This document shows, piece by piece, positions 39,226-46,288 of a stretch of 64,000 nucleotides of DNA (position 1 is the stretch's first letter; each line of letters begins with the position of its first letter). The position numbers were made by a program, and so were the translations under genes. The notes below the pieces were generated by a model. It was not told where the DNA came from, did not search any database, and was given only the letters and a program-made list of their open reading frames with translations. Source of the DNA: Sphingomonas palmae. Its GTDB lineage: Bacteria; Pseudomonadota; Alphaproteobacteria; Sphingomonadales; Sphingomonadaceae. The stretch spans positions 62,001 through 126,000 of the forward strand of contig NZ_FNZZ01000002.1 of the NCBI RefSeq assembly GCF_900109565.1, written 5' to 3'.

Positions 39226-40352
39226 AGGCCGCTCCGGTCGCCTTCCTGTTCCTCGGCGAAACGCTGCTGATTCCGCACCTCTTCCCGATCGTCGAGGTGC
39301 TGGCCGATCTGCGCCCCGACCTGCCGCTCGACCTCTGGGTATCGACCTCGATCCACGAAGAATTGCTGACCGGCTGGACCGATCAGCTACCGCAGGTGCG
39401 CGTCCGCCGCGCGCCCGGCTTCCGCCACCTCGCCCACACTGCGCCCGGCGAGCGCCCTGCGCTGCCGCCCAAGCTGCCGATGCTGCTCCGCCTCGCGCCC
39501 AGGCTGGCGCGCACGCGCGTCGTCGTCTGCGCCGAGCAGACCAGCCTGTGGCTGCCGCGGCTGTTCCCGTTCCTGCGCGTCCGATTCGTCAAGACCTCGC
39601 ACGGCGTCGGCTCGATGAGCGCGCGCGACGATAGGAGGCGGATGGCGGCGAGCTACACGCTGGTGCCGAGCGAGCAGGAGCGCGCCACCTATCTCGCGCG
39701 CGGCATGGCGCCCGAGCGGATCGAGGCGACCGGCTACGTCAAGGCCGCCTTTCGCCAGCGCACTCCCGCGCAAGCCTTGTTCGCGGACGATCGTCCGGTG
39801 CTGCTCTACACCCCGCACTGGCAGGCACACCGCTCGTCGTGGCCGGTTTGGGGGCCGCAGGTGGTCGAGCAACTCGCCCGCCAGCGCGACTGGAACGTCA
39901 TCCTTGCCCCGCATCAGCGCCTGATCGAGCGTGCACCCGAGGTACGCGACGTGCTCGCGCGCGTCGCGAATTTGCCGCACGTCCACGTCGATCTCGACAG
40001 TTTCGCAACCGTCGACGGCAGCTACACCGCCGCCGCCGATCTCTATCTCGGCGACACGTCGAGCCAGCTGATCGAATTCCTGATCCGACCGCGTCCAGCC
40101 GTGTTCCTCAACGCACATGCGCGAGATTGGGTAGACGATCCCGCCCACGCGATGTGGCACGCGGGCGAGGTGGTGAACGACCTCGCCGACCTGCTCCCCG
40201 CGATCGAGCGAGCCCCTGCTCGCCACGCCGACTTCGTCGCCATCCAGCACGATCTCGCCACCGCTGCGCTCGGCGACGCGAGCGGCGCGGGTGCCGCACG
40301 CGCGGCCGACGCGGTGCTGCGCGTCCTCGCCAACACCGAACCGCGCCGCTAA
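39222..40352 (+). CDS. TagB/TagF-like CDP-polyol phosphotransferase (predicted)
   Basis: A 376-residue cytoplasmic or membrane-peripheral GT-B-like protein. The C-terminal half has teichoic-acid glycerophosphotransferase-type blocks: LLYTPHWQAHRSSW, ILAPHQRLIE and the nucleotide-site segment ADLYLGDTSSQLIEFLIRPR (compare the D-x-SSxxxE motif in TagF). KTSHGVGSM lies mid-protein. Members transfer glycerol- or ribitol-phosphate from CDP-polyol. Its start overlaps the NTP transferase stop and the CDP-alcohol transferase follows after 10 nt. The exact substrate is unknown. Confidence 0.78.
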   Translation: MKAAPVAFLFLGETLLIPHLFPIVEVLADLRPDLPLDLWVSTSIHEELLTGWTDQLPQVRVRRAPGFRHLAHTAPGERPALPPKLPMLLRLAPRLARTRVVVCAEQTSLWLPRLFPFLRVRFVKTSHGVGSMSARDDRRRMAASYTLVPSEQERATYLARGMAPERIEATGYVKAAFRQRTPAQALFADDRPVLLYTPHWQAHRSSWPVWGPQVVEQLARQRDWNVILAPHQRLIERAPEVRDVLARVANLPHVHVDLDSFATVDGSYTAAADLYLGDTSSQLIEFLIRPRPAVFLNAHARDWVDDPAHAMWHAGEVVNDLADLLPAIERAPARHADFVAIQHDLATAALGDASGAGAARAADAVLRVLANTEPRR

Positions 40353-40362
40353 AGCGCCGCCG

Positions 40363-41484
40363 ATGCAGTCGACCGACGCCATGCCCGCGGTGATCCCGCT
40401 GGGCGACAATCCCGTGCTCCTGTGGGGCATGACCGCGCGCGAGCGGCTGCGCCGCATCGCCGCGGCGCGTCGCCTGCCGTTCGGTGACGCGAAGGCGGCG
40501 AGCGACACCGTCATCCTGTCCAACCTCGCTTTCGTGTTCGATCCCGCCTGGATCGTCTGGCTACAGCCGCGTCCCGGCACCGTGCTGACGCGCGGCGGAC
40601 AGGTCGTGCTCGCGCACATCGCTGCGGCCGATCGTGCCGCGTGCGAGCGTGCCATCAGCGAGGGCGCCTCCCTCCCCGCTCACCTCGAACAGGTCGCGGC
40701 CGAGCGCGACGAGGGTATCTTCAACGAGGCCTTGCGCAAGCGCGAGCGGCCCTTCGCGGAGGCACTGGTCCCCGCTGCCGTGCCCGCGATCGAGCGCGCC
40801 AGCTACGTCGGCGCGTACAAGGGGGTGACCGACCTCCTGACCAAATATCTCTGGCCCGAATGGGCGTTCGCGCTGACCCGGGTCGCGGCGCGCATCGGTA
40901 TATCGCCCAACGGCGTCACCGCGATCGGATCGGTGCTGTGCATCGTCGCGACGATCGCCTTCTGGCACGGCTGGTTCTGGACCGGGCTACTGACCGGGCT
41001 GATCTTCATGGTGCTCGACACCGTCGACGGGAAGCTCGCGCGCTGCACCATCACCTCGTCGAAGCTCGGGAACGCGTGGGACCACGGCGTCGACCTCGTC
41101 CACCCGCCGATCTGGTGGTGGGCGTGGGCAGCGGGCTGTGCGCCTTATGGACGGGCGCTGTCAGACGAGACATTCTGGGCGGTGATGGCGGCGATGCTGT
41201 TCGGCTACGTCGTGCAACGGCTGATCGAGGGCGCGTTCATCGTCCGCTTCGGCATGCACATCCACGTATGGGAACGGTTCGACAGCCGCTTCCGCCTCGT
41301 CACCGCCAGGCGAAATCCCAACATGGTGATCCTGTTCGCCGCCTTGCTCATCGGCCGTCCCGATTGGGGAATCGTTGCGGTGGCGGTTTGGACGATGTTG
41401 TCGCTCGTCGTGCACGGCGTGCGGCTGCTACAGGCGATCCTGCGCGCCCGCGGCGGCGAACGGCTGTTCAGCTGGCTCGCCTGA
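40363..41484 (+). CDS. CDP-alcohol phosphatidyltransferase with N-terminal extra domain
   Basis: A 373-residue protein. The C-terminal membrane domain (about 165-373, roughly six helices) contains the complete CDP-OH-P motif: D-x2-DG-x2-AR-x8-G-x3-D-x3-D from DTVDGKLAR to DHGVD. The N-terminal roughly 160 residues begin VIPLGDNPVLLWGMTARERL and look like a degenerate nucleotidyltransferase-type domain (inference). The architecture recalls archaeal IPCT/DIPPS fusions. It moves a phospho-alcohol from CDP-alcohol to an acceptor in the inner membrane. ATG 40363 is preceded by the TagF-like gene. Confidence 0.88.
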   Translation: MQSTDAMPAVIPLGDNPVLLWGMTARERLRRIAAARRLPFGDAKAASDTVILSNLAFVFDPAWIVWLQPRPGTVLTRGGQVVLAHIAAADRAACERAISEGASLPAHLEQVAAERDEGIFNEALRKRERPFAEALVPAAVPAIERASYVGAYKGVTDLLTKYLWPEWAFALTRVAARIGISPNGVTAIGSVLCIVATIAFWHGWFWTGLLTGLIFMVLDTVDGKLARCTITSSKLGNAWDHGVDLVHPPIWWWAWAAGCAPYGRALSDETFWAVMAAMLFGYVVQRLIEGAFIVRFGMHIHVWERFDSRFRLVTARRNPNMVILFAALLIGRPDWGIVAVAVWTMLSLVVHGVRLLQAILRARGGERLFSWLA

Positions 41485-41539
41485 CGCCGTGTCGGCCAGC
41501 GCGGGTTGCAGGCCAACACCGCTGACCCATATCGACTTC

Positions 41540-42019
41540 ATGACACGACCATTATTCTACACCGCAGCGGGGCTCGCCGCGCTGCTCGGCAGTGCGTTGC
41601 TCGCTCCCGATGCGGCGGCGCAGGCGTGCGCGGGAACGTTCGGTGCGGGCAAAACGCGCCTGGTCGTCACCGCGACCGAGATCCGCAACGCGCACGGCGA
41701 AATGGTTTTCACGCTCTACCCCGACGATTCGGGCCGCTTCCTCGCTAAGCACGGAAAGCTGCTGCGCGTGCGTACCGCCGCGCAGTCGCCGGCGACCACT
41801 GCGTGCTTCTGGGTCACGCCCGGCTCCTACGCCGTCGCCACCTATCACGACGAGAACGGCGATCACGATTTCAACCGCACGCTGTTCACGATCAAGGAAG
41901 GCTTCGGCTTCTCCAACGACGCGCCGACAACACTGGGGCTGCCGAGCCTGTCGCGGGTGCGGTTCCCGGTTCCGGCGGGCGGCGCATCGATCCGGGTGCG
42001 GACGCGTTATTCGCGCTGA
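41540..42019 (+). CDS. DUF2141-type exported protein
   Basis: A 159-residue secreted protein. The signal peptide is MTRPLFYTAAGLAALLGSAL to about residue 28. The mature part has the DUF2141 signature FWVTPGSYAVATYHDENGDH with DFNRTLFTIKEGFGFSNDA near the end. The DUF2141 family is found in envelope contexts of many Gram-negatives; its role is unknown. It sits 55 nt after the CDP-alcohol transferase, in line with the operon. Confidence 0.88.
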   Translation: MTRPLFYTAAGLAALLGSALLAPDAAAQACAGTFGAGKTRLVVTATEIRNAHGEMVFTLYPDDSGRFLAKHGKLLRVRTAAQSPATTACFWVTPGSYAVATYHDENGDHDFNRTLFTIKEGFGFSNDAPTTLGLPSLSRVRFPVPAGGASIRVRTRYSR

Positions 42020-42109
42020 ATGTAGCGACTTGTTGAGCCTCTGCGCTGTGCACGTGCGCCCGCGACACAATTTCGCCTGATCGCGGGTACATCTGCATCG
42101 TGCAATCGC

Positions 42110-43186
42110 GTGTGGAGCGCCGATCGAGTGAACTTTTCCTTCAAGACTGCAGCGCTCGCGCGCGGACGGGCGCCGGTAGCGGGCGCACCAACGATTAAGG
42201 CACCACGCGGCGACGCGCAGATCGTGCCGTTCCCGCGCGCACCGTCCGCGCGCGCACCCGAGCTGGCGCAGGTCGGCGTCATCAGCAATCCGCGCAGCCG
42301 ACGCAATCGGCAGGGTAATCCCGTTCACCGTCGCGCGGGTGCGACCCGCGACATGCTGGTCGTCGAACCGGCGACGCAGGAAGAATTGTCCGCCGCACTC
42401 GCCGGATTCGAGGCGCGCGGCGTCGAGCTGATCGTCGTCGACGGTGGCGACGGCACCGTGCGCGACGTGCTGACCGCCGCGCCGCGCGTTTTCGGCGGGC
42501 GCGTACCTCCGATTGCGGTGATCCCGTCGGGCAAGACCAATGCGCTGGCGCTCGACCTGGGTATTCCGTGGGACTGGTCGGCGGGTGCGGCACGGCAGGC
42601 GCTCGCGGCGGGTCACCTCGCCACGCGGCAGCCGATCGAGATCACCGGCGAGGACGGCCTCACCCATCGCGGCTTCCTGTTCGGCGCCAGCGGCTTCACG
42701 CGCGCGACCGACCTGGCGCAGCGCACGCATGACATCGGCGCGTTCGGCGGCGTCGCGGTCGGGCTGTCCGTCGCGGGTGCGGTGCTGCAGACGATGTTCG
42801 CGGGCGCGAACAATGCGTGGCGCGCGGGTGAGCGCGTGCGCGTGGCCAATCTGACCGACGGCAGTGAGTCGACGCATGACCTGTATCTGCTGCTCGGCTC
42901 GACGCTGCGGCGCCTGCCGATCGGCCTGCGCCCGCTCGGCGCCGCTGCGGAGGGGTTGAACATCCTGGCGGTGGAGGCACCGCCCCGGTTGTTGCCGGTC
43001 GCGGTGCCTGCGATCCTCGCGGGACGCGAGGGCGGCTGGCTCGCACGTGCGGGCTATCATCATCGCCACGACGTGCCGCCGAGCCGGCTGACGCTGCCCG
43101 GCGGGTTCGTCCTCGACGGGGAGCGCTACGCCGGTGGCGATTACATCGTGCGCGCGGGCGATCCCGTGACCTTCGTCACGCCGTGA
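42110..43186 (+). CDS. Diacylglycerol-kinase-like lipid kinase
   Basis: A 358-residue protein with a DAGK catalytic domain: VISNPRSRRN (opening), VVDGGDGTVRDVLTA (nucleotide GGDGT) and PSGKTNALALDLGIP, where the usual GTxN is GKTN. The YegS/BmrU-like C-terminal lobe ends in GGDYIVRAGDPV. It phosphorylates a lipid alcohol, or represents a repurposed variant. The start is GTG at 42110 or GTG at 42128. Its TGA overlaps the next start (GTGA, 43183-43186). Confidence 0.85.
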   Translation: MWSADRVNFSFKTAALARGRAPVAGAPTIKAPRGDAQIVPFPRAPSARAPELAQVGVISNPRSRRNRQGNPVHRRAGATRDMLVVEPATQEELSAALAGFEARGVELIVVDGGDGTVRDVLTAAPRVFGGRVPPIAVIPSGKTNALALDLGIPWDWSAGAARQALAAGHLATRQPIEITGEDGLTHRGFLFGASGFTRATDLAQRTHDIGAFGGVAVGLSVAGAVLQTMFAGANNAWRAGERVRVANLTDGSESTHDLYLLLGSTLRRLPIGLRPLGAAAEGLNILAVEAPPRLLPVAVPAILAGREGGWLARAGYHHRHDVPPSRLTLPGGFVLDGERYAGGDYIVRAGDPVTFVTP

Positions 43187-44109
43187 GCCGCGACGCGGGC
43201 GCGTCCGCGCTGCGCGGCTTGGTCGCCGCGGAACTGGACCGCACCATGCCGGCGGTCGTCGCCGATGCCGCGCACCGGATCGCGCAGGTGCTGAACGGCG
43301 AGGCGGTGCTGTTCTACGGCTCCGTGCTCAGGACCGGTGATCTGGGCGGCGTGCTCGACTTCTACGTCCTGCGCGCGCCCGGTACCGCCAAGGGGGCGAG
43401 CCGTCGTATCTGGCCGGATGTCAGCTACCATGAGGTCGCACTCGGAACTCGCGTGATCCGCGCCAAGGTCGCGACGATGGACCGCGACACCTTCGCGCGC
43501 GCCGCGGCGGGAGAGACGCGCGACACGACGATCTGGGCGCGCTTCGTGCAACCCGTCGCGCTGATCTGGTCCGCCGACCCCTGCGTCCACGACGCGATCG
43601 TCGGCGCGGTCGCGAACGCGGCAGTCACCGCCGCGCACTTCGCCGCGCTTCACGGACCCGCGAGCGGAACGGCAGGCGACTACTGGCGCGCGCTGTTCCG
43701 CGCCACCTACGCGACCGAGTTCCGCGTCGAGGCGCCGGGGCGTGAGGATCAGATCCTGTCGTACGACCGCGCCCGCTACGATGCGCTGCTGCCGATCGCC
43801 TGGACCGTAGGAGCGGTCGCCTGGTCGGGAGACGATACGACGCTTACACCTGTGCTGACCGACGCGCAGCATCGCTCGCTCGCCCGCCAATGGGCGCGTG
43901 CACGGCGCTGGGGCAGGAAGCTGAACGCAGCGCGACTGGTCAAGGCCGCCTTCACCTTCGATGGCGCGACGCGGTATGCGCTTTGGAAGATCGAGCGGCA
44001 CACCGGTCTGTCGGTGCCGCTGACGCCATTTCGCGAGCGGCACCCGGTGCTCGCCGCGCCTGGCGTGTTGTGGCGGCTGTGGCAGCATCGCCGGCTGCGT
44101 GCCTCGTGA
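43183..44109 (+). CDS. Orphan nucleotidyltransferase-like protein
   Basis: A 308-residue soluble protein, GTG start overlapping the kinase stop. I do not recognise a named family. The stretch AVLFYGSVLRTGDLGGVLDF followed by YVL, and later VIRAKVATMD, resembles the GS-x(9-12)-DxD core of pol-beta-type nucleotidyltransferases. This might be compared with Tam41-type CDP-DAG synthases (inference). The C-terminal third is basic and aromatic (YALWKIERHTGLSVPLTPF). It overlaps the second NTP transferase downstream (GTGA, 44106-44109), so the three genes are coupled. Confidence 0.7.
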   Translation: MSRDAGASALRGLVAAELDRTMPAVVADAAHRIAQVLNGEAVLFYGSVLRTGDLGGVLDFYVLRAPGTAKGASRRIWPDVSYHEVALGTRVIRAKVATMDRDTFARAAAGETRDTTIWARFVQPVALIWSADPCVHDAIVGAVANAAVTAAHFAALHGPASGTAGDYWRALFRATYATEFRVEAPGREDQILSYDRARYDALLPIAWTVGAVAWSGDDTTLTPVLTDAQHRSLARQWARARRWGRKLNAARLVKAAFTFDGATRYALWKIERHTGLSVPLTPFRERHPVLAAPGVLWRLWQHRRLRAS

Positions 44110-44858
44110 CTCTTGCCGATCCAGCCGCCTTGATCCTGGCGGGGTCGCGCGGGGGCGAGGACCCGGTCGCGCGCTACGCCGGAGTCACTGACAAGGCACT
44201 GATCCCCATTGGCACGGACACCATGCTCGCGCGCGTCACGGCCGCGCTGCGCAACGCGGGCATCGAGCGGATCGGCGTGTCGGCGAACAGCCCCGCGGTT
44301 CGCACCGAGGCCGCGCGGCTCGGCACCGAACCGCTCCCCGCCGCCGCCGGGCCGAGCGCGAGCACCGCCGACGCGCTCGCCCTGCTGGGCGCGCCGCTGC
44401 TCGTGACCACCGGCGACCACGCGCTGCTCGACCCCACCTGGGTCAACGACTTCATCGCGCGCGTGCCCGCGGACGCCGATGTCGCGGTGCTGCTCGCGCG
44501 GCGCGACGCGATCGAGCGCGCCGCGCCCGGATCGAAGAGGACTTACCTGCGGTTTGCCGACGGCGACTGGTCGGGGTGCAACCTGTTCTATCTCGCCACA
44601 CCGCAGGCGAGCCAGGTCATCGCCTTGTGGCAGTCGGTCGAGCGCGATCGAAAGCGGCCGTGGCGCATCGTCCGCCGGCTCGGCCCGGCGCTGCTGCTAC
44701 GCTACCTGCTCGGACGGCTTTCGCTTTCCCAGGCAGTCGCCCACCTCGGGCGAACCGCCGGCGTCACTGCCGCGGTGGTCGCCGCGACTGACGGCCTCGC
44801 CGCGGTCGATGTCGACAAACCCGCCGACCTCGACTTCGTTCGGGCGCGCCTAGGTTAG
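44106..44858 (+). CDS. Second NTP transferase (MobA-like)
   Basis: A 250-residue nucleotidyltransferase domain protein. The start is GTG overlapping the previous stop. The nucleotide loop is ALILAGSRGGEDPVARYAGV, a variant of LAGGxGxR; KALIPIGTDTMLARV follows, and LLVTTGDHALLD holds the metal-binding Asp. It probably transfers a nucleotide to a phosphorylated sugar or alcohol. It ends 9 nt inside the convergent flippase gene. Confidence 0.85.
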   Translation: MTLADPAALILAGSRGGEDPVARYAGVTDKALIPIGTDTMLARVTAALRNAGIERIGVSANSPAVRTEAARLGTEPLPAAAGPSASTADALALLGAPLLVTTGDHALLDPTWVNDFIARVPADADVAVLLARRDAIERAAPGSKRTYLRFADGDWSGCNLFYLATPQASQVIALWQSVERDRKRPWRIVRRLGPALLLRYLLGRLSLSQAVAHLGRTAGVTAAVVAATDGLAAVDVDKPADLDFVRARLG

Positions 44859-46178
44859 CCGCGCGCTGCGTACGTAGCTCCAGACCATCGCGATCATCAG
44901 CAGCGCGCTGACCAGAGAGGCGCCGAACACGCCGATGCTCGCCCCTGCCGCGCCGATGCGCGGCAGCAACACGAGCATCAGCGCGAACTGCGCCACAACG
45001 CCGACCGCGCGCGCGCTGACCGCGGAGGTCGAGCGGTCGCCCGCGAGCAGCACCGGCTCGAACCCCACCACCGCCAGATCGATCGACCCCGCCGCGGCCA
45101 GCCATAGAAGCAGCGGGTAAGCGTCGGCATAGGCCGCATTGCCGCCGACCGCGACCAGCACCGGTCGCCCGATCAACGCCACCACGATCAGGATGACCAG
45201 CGCCCCGCCCGCGCTGGCGCCGAACATGCGACGAAGCGCGCGGCCGAGCTCCGCCGGCGCCACATCGCGCACGGTGCGCACCACTTCGGGAAAGGCGGCG
45301 CGCGAGATCAGCTGCGACAGCTTGGTCAGCGCCTGCGCCAATTGCAGCGCGATGCGGAACGCGCCCGCCGCCGCGGGGCCACCGAACGCGCCGACGAACA
45401 TCAGCGGCACCTGCTTGGTCGCGAGCCCCAGCGACGACACAGCGTTGCTGCTCACCAGAAAGCGCACCAGCCCCGGATTTTCGCTGGTCAGCGTCGCCCA
45501 GTGGGCGCGCGCGTGCCGGACGAGCGACAGGTCGCCACTGCGGTGAAGCGTGATCCAATAAGCGGCGGCGGTGGCGAGTTCGGCCGCGGTCCACGTCCAC
45601 AGGAACGCGTGCAGCGTCGGCGCGAAAGCGGCGGCTGCAACCGCGCCGACGAAACGCACCGCAGGCGTCACGCTGTCCGCCGCCGCAGCGGCGCGAAACC
45701 GGTCGGTCAACCGCAACACGCCCAGCGCTGCCGAGCGGATCGACAGCAATTGCGCGGCGGTGAAGATGATCGTGTCGCGCAGGAGCGGCGCGGTGATCCC
45801 CAGCCGTTCGCGCCACACCAGCAGGATAACCGCGGCGAGCGCCAGTCCGAGGAGCGCGCTGATCGCGTCGAGCGCCATGCTGGCACGGTAAAGCCGCCCG
45901 AGTGCCGCCGTGTCCCCGCGGGCGCGGTGATCGATGCCGAACCGGACAACGACCTGCCAGGTCTGGAACCCGACCAGCAGCGCCAGCCCCTGCGCTGCGC
46001 CGGTGACGAGCGCGAAGCGGCCGAAATCGGCGAGGCCGAGCGTGCGCGTGGCGATCCCCAGGTACAGCAGCGACAGCACCGCCAGCACTCCGCGACTGGC
46101 GAGCAGCCAGCCGAGGTTGGCGAGCACCGCGCGCATGCCGCCCGCCCGCGCAGGCGCAGAAATCAACCCGTCCGTCAT
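44850..46178 (-). CDS. Wzx/MOP-type polysaccharide flippase
   Basis: A 442-residue membrane protein with about 12 helices of the MVF/Wzx (MOP) superfamily. The opening LANLGWLLASRGVLAVLSLL and TRTLGLADFGRFALVTGAAQ are typical of O-antigen/lipid-linked oligosaccharide flippases. It moves undecaprenyl- or lipid-linked units across the inner membrane. It is convergent with the DAGK operon and divergent from the asparagine synthase gene, so it shares the envelope theme of the locus. Confidence 0.92.
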   Translation of the reverse strand: MTDGLISAPARAGGMRAVLANLGWLLASRGVLAVLSLLYLGIATRTLGLADFGRFALVTGAAQGLALLVGFQTWQVVVRFGIDHRARGDTAALGRLYRASMALDAISALLGLALAAVILLVWRERLGITAPLLRDTIIFTAAQLLSIRSAALGVLRLTDRFRAAAAADSVTPAVRFVGAVAAAAFAPTLHAFLWTWTAAELATAAAYWITLHRSGDLSLVRHARAHWATLTSENPGLVRFLVSSNAVSSLGLATKQVPLMFVGAFGGPAAAGAFRIALQLAQALTKLSQLISRAAFPEVVRTVRDVAPAELGRALRRMFGASAGGALVILIVVALIGRPVLVAVGGNAAYADAYPLLLWLAAAGSIDLAVVGFEPVLLAGDRSTSAVSARAVGVVAQFALMLVLLPRIGAAGASIGVFGASLVSALLMIAMVWSYVRSARLT

Positions 46179-46288
46179 CGGCTCCGCCTAGATAGCCGCT
46201 GCGGCAGCGGCAAGTCCGTGACACAGGCCAAGAGCGCCGCTAGGGCAGCCCTCCTCACCCACATCAACGAATTGCGAAGGAGCGTCCT

